Positions 15,539-23,376 of a stretch of DNA of 64,000 nucleotides are shown here, piece by piece. This DNA is from Mycolicibacter longobardus (GTDB taxonomy: Bacteria; Actinomycetota; Actinomycetes; Mycobacteriales; Mycobacteriaceae): positions 124,001 to 188,000 of the forward strand of contig NZ_LQPG01000007.1 in the NCBI RefSeq assembly GCF_002102265.1, given 5' to 3'. How positions within the stretch are numbered: the stretch's first letter is position 1; each line of letters starts with the position of its first letter. Below the pieces are notes generated by a model. It had not been told where the DNA came from, did no database searches, and saw nothing but the letters and a program-made list of their open reading frames with translations. The translations under genes were made by a program, and so were the position numbers.

Positions 15539-16504
15539 TCAGAGCATTTCCCGAGCCGCAGCCATGATCTTCTCAGTGGTGGGGTACAGCGGTTTCTCCA
15601 TCGCGGGACTGAACGGCGCGTGGACGTCCGGTGCGGTCAGTCGACGGATCGGCGAGCGCAACTCGCCGTGCAGGCGCTCCGCGACCTGAGAAGAGATCTC
15701 CGCGGCGGCACCACAGGTACGGGTGGCCGGATCGACCACCAACAGGCGCCCGGTCTTGCGGACCGACTGCACAATGGTGTCGGTGTCCAGTGGAGCCAAG
15801 GTGCGCGGATCGATCAGTTCCACCGAGATATCCCGCGCGGACAACTCTTTCGCCGCAGCCTTCGCCAGATGGACGGCGCCGGCTATCGCCACCAGGGTGA
15901 GGTCGTCGCCGGCCTGCACCACGTTGGCCACCCCGAGCGGGATCGAATAGGGCTCGTCGGGGATCTCCTCCTTGCGTGACCACAGCGTGGCGTCCTCGAA
16001 CACCAGCACCGGGTCGTTGCAGGCCACCGCCGCCCGCAGCAGTCCCTTGGCTTCGTACGGACTCGACGGGACGGTGACGGTGAGTCCCGGTACACCCATG
16101 AACATTCCGTAGGGCCGGTCCGAATGATGGGCCGCCGACGCGGCTCCGTACCACATGCTGGCACGGAAGACCACGGGAATGCTGGCCTGCCCACCGAACA
16201 TGTAGCGGTTCTTGGCCGCCTGGTTCACCAGCTGGTCCATCGCCAGATACATGAAGGTCGCATAGCTGAAGTCGACGATCGGCCGCAGTCCGGTCATGGC
16301 GGCCCCGATGGCCACACCGGTGAACCCGGCCTCGGAGATCGGCAGGTTGAGCACCCTGTCCAACCCGAACTCGTCGACGAAGCCCGGCGCGGTGCCGTAC
16401 AGGTTCGCCCGGACGTCCTCCCCCATCAGGATCACCCGGTCGTCTTCCCGCAGCGCCTCACGCTGTGCCGCGGCGATCGCGGCGAGGTAGTTGACCCGGG
16501 CCAT
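15539..16504 (-). CDS. 2-oxoacid dehydrogenase E1, beta subunit (pair 2)
   Basis: E1 beta subunit, 321 residues, with the MGEDVRANLYGTAPGF segment carrying the thiamine-activating Glu and a C-terminal transketolase domain. The ATG at 16504 overlaps the E1 alpha stop (TGATG) and has AGGAG upstream; an upstream GTG would add only two residues. It is last in a six-gene operon with a cupin, a lipoyl protein, an FAH-type hydrolase and a beta-keto acid cleavage enzyme. It is clearly different in sequence from pair 1, so the two E1s probably act on different oxoacids. Confidence 0.92.
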   Translation of the reverse strand: MARVNYLAAIAAAQREALREDDRVILMGEDVRANLYGTAPGFVDEFGLDRVLNLPISEAGFTGVAIGAAMTGLRPIVDFSYATFMYLAMDQLVNQAAKNRYMFGGQASIPVVFRASMWYGAASAAHHSDRPYGMFMGVPGLTVTVPSSPYEAKGLLRAAVACNDPVLVFEDATLWSRKEEIPDEPYSIPLGVANVVQAGDDLTLVAIAGAVHLAKAAAKELSARDISVELIDPRTLAPLDTDTIVQSVRKTGRLLVVDPATRTCGAAAEISSQVAERLHGELRSPIRRLTAPDVHAPFSPAMEKPLYPTTEKIMAAAREML

Positions 16505-17514
16505 CAGCACACTCCTGCCGGTGCGGTGACGGTGCGGTCGGTGTAGAGGTCGTCGAAGGCCGCTGCCGCCTCGGGCAGCGGGCTGTTCTGGGCGAAGTCC
16601 ACACAGTCATCGATGGCACCGCGAACTTCGGCGTCGATGGCCGCGATCTCCTCGTCGGCAACACCGCGGCCGCGCAGGCGTTGCGCGGCAAGGTTGATCG
16701 GGTCACGCGCCTGCCATGCGGCGATCTCCTGATCGTCACGCCTGGCCCCGGCGTACGCGTCGCGAAACCGCAACCCCTCGGAGTGATCCCGGTATCGGTA
16801 GGTCAGCACTTCGACCAGGGTGGGGCCGGTTCCGGCGCGCGCGCGTTCCGCAGCGGTCGCCACCGCCTCAAAAACCGCTTCGACATCCTGGCCGTCCTCG
16901 ACCCGTACCCCGGGCAGGCCGAAGCCGTGGGCGCGGTCTGCGATCCGGGTGTGCCCGGTGACCTCACCCAGCGGTGTCAACGACGCGTACTGGTTGTTCT
17001 CGCACAGGAAGATGACCGGCAGCCGCCACACGGCAGCCATGTTCATGCTTTCGTAGAGCACCCCTTGGTTGGCGCCGCCGTCACCGAAGAAGGCCAGCGA
17101 GATCCGGCCGTTGCCGGTCAATTTCGCCGACAGGGCAGCGCCGGTCGCGACCGGCACCCCGCCGGCGATGATCGCGCTTTCGCCCAGCGAGCCGACGCTG
17201 AAGTCGGCCAGGTGCATCGACCCGCCCTTGCCGCGGCACACCCCGGTGGAGCGGCCCAATATTTCAGCCATCAGCCCGCGCAGCGAAGCGTTCTTTCCGA
17301 TCGGGTGACCGTGGGAGCGGTGGTTTCCGGTGATGTAGTCATGGTCGTTCAGCGCCATGCAGGCTCCGACGATCTGGGCCTCCTGCCCGATGCTGAGGTG
17401 GATCGAGCCGGGCAGCTCGCCGCGCGCCGCCATCTGCTGGACCGTTTCCTCGAACAGCCGAATGCGCAGCATCCGGCGGTACATCTCCGCCAGTTGGCCG
17501 GTTGTTGCCGTCAT
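16504..17514 (-). CDS. 2-oxoacid dehydrogenase E1, alpha subunit (pair 2)
   Basis: E1 alpha subunit, 336 residues, thiamine diphosphate motif GDG (144-146) to NN (173-174), with CRGKGGSMHLAD near residue 95 as in acetoin and branched-chain types. Its ATG overlaps the cupin stop (ATGA). The lipoyl protein 17922-18167 is two genes upstream. Together they would carry out oxidative decarboxylation of an oxoacid released by the cleavage enzymes of the same operon. Confidence 0.92.
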   Translation of the reverse strand: MTATTGQLAEMYRRMLRIRLFEETVQQMAARGELPGSIHLSIGQEAQIVGACMALNDHDYITGNHRSHGHPIGKNASLRGLMAEILGRSTGVCRGKGGSMHLADFSVGSLGESAIIAGGVPVATGAALSAKLTGNGRISLAFFGDGGANQGVLYESMNMAAVWRLPVIFLCENNQYASLTPLGEVTGHTRIADRAHGFGLPGVRVEDGQDVEAVFEAVATAAERARAGTGPTLVEVLTYRYRDHSEGLRFRDAYAGARRDDQEIAAWQARDPINLAAQRLRGRGVADEEIAAIDAEVRGAIDDCVDFAQNSPLPEAAAAFDDLYTDRTVTAPAGVC

Positions 17515-17912
17515 CGCAGGCCCTTTCCTTGCGCCGGGATGAAGTCCGGCCGGTCACCGTAGACCGCGATGAATCGGGAGCCCTCGCTGCCGGATCGCAT
17601 CGGACCCCAGTAGGCGCCGGGCTCCTCGTAGTGGAAGTAGCCGGGGAGGAACAGCTGCGGTTCCTCGTCCCCGACAAGCCAGGATCCGTCGAGCAGGAAG
17701 TGGCACACGCCGCTGCTGTGCGTGTGGCGCGGAACCCGGGTATGCGGTGGATGTTTGACGAGATAGAACCACGGACCGCGGTCGTCGCCGGGCCGGCCGA
17801 GATACTTGCCCAGGTTGCCGATCGACGCCGGCACGGCCCCGTCGAAGCCGAACAGCGTTGACACCGCGACCCAATCGAGTTGCTGTTCATAGATGCCGAA
17901 GGTCTCTGCCAT
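17511..17912 (-). CDS. Cupin-domain protein (Dke1/ChrR-like)
   Basis: A 133-residue single-cupin protein. Metal-site residues fall in HPPHTRVPRHTHSSGVCHFL (first cupin motif, several His) and the second motif region PGYFHYEEPGAYWGP. The size and the His-rich first motif recall acetylacetone-cleaving dioxygenases, which split beta-diketones to a 2-oxo aldehyde and a carboxylate; its place between a lipoyl protein and E1 alpha, with a beta-keto acid cleavage enzyme in the operon, fits diketone chemistry. That function is a guess; isomerase or storage-type cupins are alternatives. Confidence 0.75.
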   Translation of the reverse strand: MAETFGIYEQQLDWVAVSTLFGFDGAVPASIGNLGKYLGRPGDDRGPWFYLVKHPPHTRVPRHTHSSGVCHFLLDGSWLVGDEEPQLFLPGYFHYEEPGAYWGPMRSGSEGSRFIAVYGDRPDFIPAQGKGLR

Positions 17913-17921
17913 GTCGACTGC

Positions 17922-18167
17922 TCAGGACGGCGTTGTGTCGATGACGGCCAGTACCGCACGCACCTCGACGACGTCGCCCGGTTCGGCAAGTATCTCCACC
18001 AGGGTGCCGGCGACCGGCGACTCGAGTGTTTCGTTGACCTTGGCGGTCTCGATCTCCACCAAGCCCTCACCCTCGGTGACCGAATCCCCGACGTTCTTGA
18101 GCCATTCGATCACCTCGCCCTCGGTCATTCCCATGCCCCACTGCGGCAGACGCACTTCCACCCGCAC
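17922..18167 (-). CDS. Free-standing lipoyl-domain protein (E2-type carrier) 2
   Basis: An 81-residue protein consisting of one lipoyl domain: opening VRLPQWGMGMTEGEV and modification lysine K43 in IETAKVNETL. Nothing follows the domain. It starts at GTG with GGAG upstream, 3 bases after the FAH gene stop and 9 bases before the cupin gene. As with 2018-2245, it shares an operon with an E1 alpha/beta pair but with no E2 acyltransferase. It should serve as the acyl-carrying arm for E1 pair 2. Sequence differs clearly from the first lipoyl protein, so the two may be E1-specific. Confidence 0.87.
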   Translation of the reverse strand: MRVEVRLPQWGMGMTEGEVIEWLKNVGDSVTEGEGLVEIETAKVNETLESPVAGTLVEILAEPGDVVEVRAVLAVIDTTPS

Positions 18168-18170
18168 CGG

Positions 18171-19034
18171 TCACTCCTTCCGTTCGACAACTTGGTTGCG
18201 CTGCGTTCCCAGGCCGGTGATACCGAGTTCGACGACATCGCCGTCGCGCAGGTAGCCGCGTTCCTCGCAACCGAGGGCGACACCCGACGGTGTGCCGGTG
18301 TTGATGAGGTCACCCGGTTCCAGCACCATGAAGTGGGACAGATAGCGGATGATCTCGACCACGCCGAACACCATGTGCCGGGTCGAGGAGGCCTGTCGTT
18401 TCTCGCCGTTGACCGTCAGCCACAGCTGCAGGTCCTGCGGGTCACCGATCTCGTCGGGCGTGACGAGGTAGGGACCGCACGGATTGAAGCTCTCGCAGGA
18501 TTTCCCCTTGACCCATTGGCCGCACCGCTCCAGTTGGAACGCACGTTCGCTGACGTCGTTGACCGCCAGGTAGCCGCCGATGGCCGCAGCCGCAGCCTCA
18601 TCGTCGGACAGGTACCGGGCGCGGGTACCGATCACCACACCCAGCTCGACTTCGTAGTCGAGCTTTTCTGAGCCCCGCGGTCTGATGATGTCGTCGTGGG
18701 GGCCGCTGATGCAGTTCGGCGCCTTGTTGAAGATGACCGGTTCCGCCGCGACCGCAGCACCGGACTCCAGCGCATGCTCCGCATAATTCATTCCGATGCA
18801 GAGGATTTGATGCGGTCGGGCAATCGGTGGCCCGAGCCGGCGTCCGGCCAGGGGTTCTACTGCGCCGCTGTCGATACGCTGACGCACCAGTGCGCCCAGT
18901 TCTCGGTGTCCGTCGGAGGCGAAGAACGCGGAATCGTAATCGGTGATGCGGTCGGAGACGTCGACGTAGTGCTCCTCTGACACTGCAACCGCCGGTTTCT
19001 CGGCGCCCGGCTCGCCGACGCGAACGAGTTTCAT
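18171..19034 (-). CDS. Fumarylacetoacetate hydrolase-family protein
   Basis: FAH-superfamily enzyme, 287 residues. The metal-binding acidic motif is DYEVELGVVIG and the C-terminal family block is EPGDLINTGTPSGVALG. The N-terminal domain and the segment ILCIGMNYAEHALESG are typical of acylpyruvase/2-keto-4-pentenoate hydratase-like members, which hydrolyse C-C bonds of 1,3-diketo acids or hydrate dienoates with Mg2+. The ATG at 19034 overlaps the previous stop (ATGA). With the keto-acid cleavage enzyme and E1 pair it points to breakdown of diketo acids made by ring opening. Confidence 0.9.
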   Translation of the reverse strand: MKLVRVGEPGAEKPAVAVSEEHYVDVSDRITDYDSAFFASDGHRELGALVRQRIDSGAVEPLAGRRLGPPIARPHQILCIGMNYAEHALESGAAVAAEPVIFNKAPNCISGPHDDIIRPRGSEKLDYEVELGVVIGTRARYLSDDEAAAAAIGGYLAVNDVSERAFQLERCGQWVKGKSCESFNPCGPYLVTPDEIGDPQDLQLWLTVNGEKRQASSTRHMVFGVVEIIRYLSHFMVLEPGDLINTGTPSGVALGCEERGYLRDGDVVELGITGLGTQRNQVVERKE

Positions 19035-19915
19035 CGGGCCGTGTCGCCGAACACGATCCGGCGGGCCGCTTCGACTCCGGCGACCGGGCGACCGATTGTC
19101 TCGGCCATCTTCACGATCACCTCGACGAGTTGAGCGTTGCTGGTGGAGCGTTCGCCATTGGGCAGATAGGGGTTGTCCTCCCAGCCCACGCGCACATGCC
19201 CGCCCATCCCGATCGCCATTGCCGCCAACCGCCACTGGGTCGAGGGGTCCATGATCGAGACATTCCAGTTGACGCCGGGCGGGAGGTGATCGACGAGGTA
19301 GACCAACGATTTCGGTGTCGGCGGCGTCCAGGCTCCCCCGGGCCAGCCCAGGAACAAGGTGGCCCACACCGGATCCTGCAGGAGCTGCATTCGCCTGATG
19401 AACTCCAGATTCCAGAACGCTCCGGTGTAGAAGCACTCGATCTCCAGCTTCACGCCGTGCTCGGCGGCGGCGCGGCTGGCCTCCTCGAGTTCGTCTCGGG
19501 GATGAAGGGAGTACATCTCGTTAGCCGGAAACTTCGGGTCGGGCCGGAAGTATTCGTCGTGGACGTTGAAGGCGTACGACATCATGTCGGGTTTCTGCCG
19601 CATCAGGGCGATCTTCTCGGGAAGCCTGGCGCTGGCGATTCCGTACTGGATGATCGGGTCGCTGCCACCTGATCGGATCTTGTCGGTGAGTCGCTGCCAG
19701 CCGTCGTGGTCGACGGTCGAGAGCTTCTTGCCGTCGGGACCCATCTCTTTCTCCAGATAGTGCACCCCGTGGTGGTGGCAGATGCTGGCACCGGCGTTGA
19801 CCGCATCGACGTACTGCCGGCCCACCGCATCGACGTCCTCGATGGGCGGCATATGGGGGTACCCCGGATACGACATGCTCGAGTCACAGGTCACGGTGAT
19901 GATCAGGTCGTCCAC
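19031..19915 (-). CDS. Beta-keto acid cleavage enzyme (BKACE/DUF849)
   Basis: A 294-residue TIM-barrel protein of the BKACE (Kce) family, which condense a beta-keto acid with acetyl-CoA and split it into acetoacetate and a new acyl-CoA. It opens with LIITVTCDSSMS and has the zinc-binding cluster ASICHHHGVHY (His at 47-49). The start is GTG at 19915, 7 bases after GGAGG; an ATG seven codons upstream contains that ribosome-binding site and is unlikely. First gene of the six-gene operon; a 36-base operator-like element (19927-19962) abuts its ribosome-binding site. Confidence 0.88.
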   Translation of the reverse strand: MDDLIITVTCDSSMSYPGYPHMPPIEDVDAVGRQYVDAVNAGASICHHHGVHYLEKEMGPDGKKLSTVDHDGWQRLTDKIRSGGSDPIIQYGIASARLPEKIALMRQKPDMMSYAFNVHDEYFRPDPKFPANEMYSLHPRDELEEASRAAAEHGVKLEIECFYTGAFWNLEFIRRMQLLQDPVWATLFLGWPGGAWTPPTPKSLVYLVDHLPPGVNWNVSIMDPSTQWRLAAMAIGMGGHVRVGWEDNPYLPNGERSTSNAQLVEVIVKMAETIGRPVAGVEAARRIVFGDTAR

Positions 19916-19926
19916 GAACACTCCTC

Positions 19927-19962
19927 CAAAAGACACCAGATGACTTGGTATCTGTATACCAG
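19927..19962 (-). promoter_or_regulatory. Operator b, copy 1, before the BKACE operon
   Basis: On the minus strand this 36-base stretch begins CTGGTATA and ends GGTGTCTTTTG just before the GGAGG of the BKACE gene. It matches 28391-28426 (plus strand) at 32 of 36 bases. It contains TGGTAT-ACAG-ATACCA, a perfect inverted repeat, overlapping a second ACCA/TGGT pair. TATACA inside it could be the -10. The adjacent TetR gene (20074) is a candidate binder; TGGT..ACCA spacing is also GntR/FadR-like. Confidence 0.75.
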
Positions 19963-20073
19963 TAGGGAGGCGACTCGCACAGCGGAACCGGAGATCGGTT
20001 CCCTTTCGTCGCGGGGTGCGCCGTCATACTGGCATCGGCAACACGGCGGACCGGGGCCACGAAGGAGCGCGCG

Positions 20074-20733
20074 ATGGCAGCCAAGGCCTCAACTCGGGCG
20101 GCGGTGAAGCCCGCGCCGATTCGGCGTGCGCAACAGGCCCGCAGCCAGGAGACGCTCAATCGAATTCTCGATGCCACCGAAGAACTGCTCCAGGACAAGC
20201 TGTTCCATGAAATCGGTGTCATGGAGATCATCGAGCGATCCGGCCGGGCGGTCGGCTCCTTCTACGCTCGCTTCGACGACAAGTACGCGGTGCTGCGCAT
20301 GCTGCGCGAGCGAACCGAGGACCGCGCCCGCGCCGCGCTCGAAGATGTGACGGCGCCGGAACGGTTTGTGGGCGCGAGTGCGGAGCACGTCATCGAAACC
20401 ACGGTGCGCGCCATCCTCGCCACCTACCGCGAGATGGGTCCGGTCTATCGAGCCACTGCCGCACAGGCCTGCGTCGATCCGGAGTTCCGCTCCCGCCGTC
20501 AGGAGATATTCCACCTGGTCGCCTCCCGCTACGCGGAATTGCTGGCGCCGCATCGCGACCGCATCGGCGCATCGGACCCCGACCGGGCGATCGACCTCGG
20601 TTTCGCGCTCACGGTCGGTCTGCTCGACCAGCGCATGCTGTTCGGTCCGCTCGGCATCACCGATGTCGACGAGGCCCGGCTGGTCGACGAACTCGTCGGG
20701 GTGGCCCAGCAGCTGCTTCAGCTCCGCAGCTGA
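20074..20733 (+). CDS. TetR-family regulator 2
   Basis: A 219-residue TetR protein with a Lys/Arg/Ala-rich N-terminal arm (residues 1-25) and the helix-turn-helix SQETLNRILDATEELLQDK ... VMEIIERSGRAVGSFYARFDDKYAVLRML. It is divergent from the BKACE operon and lies upstream of the monooxygenase operon, both of which have operator-like elements that recur at 28349-28426. It is therefore a candidate regulator of three or four operons of the island. Start ATG with AGGAGCGCGCG-type site upstream. Confidence 0.9.
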   Translation: MAAKASTRAAVKPAPIRRAQQARSQETLNRILDATEELLQDKLFHEIGVMEIIERSGRAVGSFYARFDDKYAVLRMLRERTEDRARAALEDVTAPERFVGASAEHVIETTVRAILATYREMGPVYRATAAQACVDPEFRSRRQEIFHLVASRYAELLAPHRDRIGASDPDRAIDLGFALTVGLLDQRMLFGPLGITDVDEARLVDELVGVAQQLLQLRS

Positions 20734-20796
20734 ACCCACAACTGAGACCGCAATAGACATTGACGGCTCGGCATGCGCACCTTAGTCTTCGACCAT

Positions 20797-20815
20797 ATTA
20801 GAAACTTCCTCTAAT
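20797..20815 (+). promoter_or_regulatory. Operator a, copy 1, before the monooxygenase operon
   Basis: Perfect inverted repeat ATTAGA-AACTTCC-TCTAAT, 15 bases upstream of the FAD monooxygenase start. Its inner part TAGAAACTTCCTCTA matches 28349-28363 (TAGAAACAATCTCTA) at 12 of 15 positions, the three differences lying in the spacer. A possible -35 TTGACG is at 20760-20765. Confidence 0.7.
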
Positions 20816-20829
20816 CTTGAGGCGGGCAG

Positions 20830-21999
20830 ATGAATCGAGTCGCGGTCGTCGGTGCCGGTCCCGGCGGCATGAGCGCCGCGCTGGCCCTGCACCAAGCCGG
20901 ATTCGAGGTGGCGCTGTACGAACGTCACGCCGACGTCGCCGCGGTCGGTTCGGGCTTGAGCCTGACCTCTCCGCCGCTGCTGGTACTCCGCAACCTCGGC
21001 GTGGACATCGACGGTCTCGGTGCGCCGGCCCGACTCGGCTTCAGCAGATACGACGGGCGGCTCCGGTGTGAGTTCCCGGCACTTCCAGAACTCGAAAAAG
21101 ATTTCGGTGCAACGTTCTTCGGACTGCTACGGCCTGATCTGTATGAGCGCATGCGCGCCGCGCTGCCTGCCGGGCTGCTGCGCGTCGAGCGGGAGTTGGT
21201 CGGGTTCGACCAGAACGACTCCTCGGTGCGGCTGCAGTTCGCCGACGGCACCGGCGCCGAGGCGGACCTGCTCGTCGGCGCCGACGGTATCAATTCGATC
21301 GTGCGCCGCCATCTTCATGGCACAAGCGAGCTGACCTACCACGGCTTCGTGTGCTGGCAGGGCTACTGCCGGCTGGAGGGGCCGGATCGAGCCATCGGGC
21401 GCATCTGCCACAACCGTGACACCCAGGCCAGTTGGACGCCGATTCTGCACCGCGGCCAACCGGCTTGGCAGTGGTGGATGCTGGAGCCGTGGCCGCAAGG
21501 CGTGCCATTTGTCGGCGACGCCAAACGTCATCTCCAGGAGAAGGTCACCGGGTGGGTCAGCCCATTGCCCGACCTGCTGGAGGCCACCGATCCCGACCAG
21601 ATACTGCGGCGCGAAATCGTCGACCGCCCCCGGCTGCGATCCTGGTCTCGCGGAAGGGTGACCGTGATAGGCGATGCGGCCCACCCGACTTCGCCGTACG
21701 CCGCCTACGGCGCCGGCATGGCCATCGAAGACGGCTACTACCTGGCACGCCACCTCGGCAACCGTAGGCTGTCCGACCCCGAACAAGTGCGGTCCGCGTT
21801 GAATGCCTTTGAGCGGCAGCGCGAAGCACGCACCGCGCGCACCGCGGCGTTCGCCCGCATGCTCGGGCGGATCTACCATTCCCCGAACCCGGTGTGGCAG
21901 CGGATGCGCGACTTCACCCTCGATCACACCCCGGTGGCCCAACACCTGCTCGTCGCCGGCTACACCCGCGCGTTACGCCAGGAGTTGAGCTACCTATGA
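20830..21999 (+). CDS. FAD-dependent monooxygenase (class A flavoprotein) 1
   Basis: PHBH-fold flavoprotein, 389 residues: FAD motif VVGAGPGGMSAALALHQAG at the N-terminus, the DG motif GADGINSIVR, and the GD motif GDAAHPTSPYAAYGAGMAIED. Single-component aromatic or alicyclic ring hydroxylases use NAD(P)H and O2. First gene of a five-gene operon that also has a second flavin monooxygenase, an EthD protein and a luciferase-like enzyme, so the operon as a whole looks oxidative. Substrate unknown. Confidence 0.92.
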   Translation: MNRVAVVGAGPGGMSAALALHQAGFEVALYERHADVAAVGSGLSLTSPPLLVLRNLGVDIDGLGAPARLGFSRYDGRLRCEFPALPELEKDFGATFFGLLRPDLYERMRAALPAGLLRVERELVGFDQNDSSVRLQFADGTGAEADLLVGADGINSIVRRHLHGTSELTYHGFVCWQGYCRLEGPDRAIGRICHNRDTQASWTPILHRGQPAWQWWMLEPWPQGVPFVGDAKRHLQEKVTGWVSPLPDLLEATDPDQILRREIVDRPRLRSWSRGRVTVIGDAAHPTSPYAAYGAGMAIEDGYYLARHLGNRRLSDPEQVRSALNAFERQREARTARTAAFARMLGRIYHSPNPVWQRMRDFTLDHTPVAQHLLVAGYTRALRQELSYL

Positions 22000-22589
22000 G
22001 CCTGTCGCCGATGCGGCGTGCGGTAGCGGCAACCATGACGGCCAGCGCCGCCATACCGCAGTTCACCCTGGAGGCGCGCGCCGACGCCTCCGCCGCCCGC
22101 CAACACGCCGGTGATATCAGCGTTGAGGACGTCGTGATCGCCGCGGCCGCACAGGCACTCACCCGGCACCGCCGCCTGAACGCGTCATTCGGTGACAGCA
22201 TCGAGGAACACCCGGAGATCAACATCGGAGTGGCGATCGCCGTCGACGACGGCATCGTCGCACCGGCTGTTCGTGACGCAGACCAGCTGACAATCGCCGG
22301 CATTCGCAAGGAGCGCCGGCGGCTCGTCGACACCGCACGGGCCGGCACACTGCGTCCGGCCGAGCTCTATTCGGCCACCTTCACCATCTCCAATCTCGGC
22401 GCCCACCGGATTCGCCGGTTCCACGCCCTGGTGATTCCGCCGCAGGCGGCGATCCTGGCCGTGGGCGCGCTGGACAGGCGGAATCGGCTGTGGCTCAGCC
22501 TGTCGGTCGACCATCGCGTCACCGACGGGGTACCGGCCGCGCGGTTTCTCACCGACGTGGTCGACACCATCGAAGGAGGATTGGGGTGA
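21996..22589 (+). CDS. Stand-alone E2 acyltransferase domain (2-oxoacid dehydrogenase type)
   Basis: A 197-residue protein equal to just the catalytic domain of dihydrolipoamide acyltransferases. It starts MSLSPMRRAVAATM, the normal opening of that domain, has FTISNLG ... PPQAAILAVG (129-157) and the active-site VDHRVTDG with H173 and D177. No lipoyl or subunit-binding domain precedes it: its ATG overlaps the monooxygenase stop (ATGA) and the upstream frame is coding for that protein. The free lipoyl proteins at 2018-2245 and 17922-18167 would supply the acyl groups. It is slightly shorter than a typical catalytic domain (about 230), so trimer packing may differ. Confidence 0.88.
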   Translation: MSLSPMRRAVAATMTASAAIPQFTLEARADASAARQHAGDISVEDVVIAAAAQALTRHRRLNASFGDSIEEHPEINIGVAIAVDDGIVAPAVRDADQLTIAGIRKERRRLVDTARAGTLRPAELYSATFTISNLGAHRIRRFHALVIPPQAAILAVGALDRRNRLWLSLSVDHRVTDGVPAARFLTDVVDTIEGGLG

Positions 22590-23368
22590 ATCAGGTCAAG
22601 TTCATCACCGCGTGCCGGCCGATGCCGCACGTGAGCCGACGCGAAATGCACCAGTACTGGGATGAGCAGCACCTGCCGCTGTCACTGAGCGTGCGCCGCG
22701 CACTCGATCTGCAGCACAAGGAACACGCCTACACCGTCGAGGACTATCTGCTGCACGATGAGCTCTGGGGCGAGGGCGCCGAGGAACCGCGTGGCTACGA
22801 CCAAGTGGGGGTGCACTGGCTCGTCGCCGACACCGCAGCGGAGACTTTGGCCTCGCCCGCTGCGCAACAGGCCATGCGGAAACTGGGTGTCGACGAGAAA
22901 CACATGACCGATCTCACCCAGTCGCCGTCGTGGTTCGCCGAGGAACGGGTGATCGTCGAGTGTGGCCCCGGCCGTACCGTCGCATTGCCGGGCGGTCCGT
23001 ACGTGAAGTTCTACTCCGGCTGGTACGCCCGCGACGACATCGGCCGCGACGCCGCGCACACCGCGCACCGGGAGGATCACGCCAACCTGGTCGCCTCCCG
23101 GGCCGCCGATCTGGGTCTTGCCCGCTATGTCCAGAACACCAACGTCTATGACCCGACGATCGCCCACCTTTCCAAGACCGTGCGCGGCACCATTCCTGAG
23201 GCGTTCGACGGCCTCGACGAATACCTCTGGCTCCGGGATGACCTGGTGCGCGCGCTGTCGACGGATCAGGGTGCGGCCGCGGCCAAGGCCATCCGGGAGA
23301 GCCAGGACACGTTCGCCGATCGCACCAGCGCTCCGAGTTGGTTCGCCGTCGAACGCATTCTCTACTAG
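22586..23368 (+). CDS. Tandem EthD-domain protein
   Basis: A 260-residue protein with two ferredoxin-like EthD domains: the first around residues 3-120 (KFITACRPMPHVSRREMHQYWDEQHLPL ... PSWFAEERVIVE) and the second from about 130 to the end (VKFYSGWYARDDIGRDAAHTAHREDHANLV ... PSWFAVERILY). The repeat PSWFA-ER at both ends shows the duplication. GTG at 22586 overlaps the E2 stop. EthD proteins are small partners or decarboxylase/cyclase-like enzymes in oxidative pathways; no reaction can be assigned here. Confidence 0.85.
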   Translation: MNQVKFITACRPMPHVSRREMHQYWDEQHLPLSLSVRRALDLQHKEHAYTVEDYLLHDELWGEGAEEPRGYDQVGVHWLVADTAAETLASPAAQQAMRKLGVDEKHMTDLTQSPSWFAEERVIVECGPGRTVALPGGPYVKFYSGWYARDDIGRDAAHTAHREDHANLVASRAADLGLARYVQNTNVYDPTIAHLSKTVRGTIPEAFDGLDEYLWLRDDLVRALSTDQGAAAAKAIRESQDTFADRTSAPSWFAVERILY

Positions 23369-23376
23369 GACCGGGC

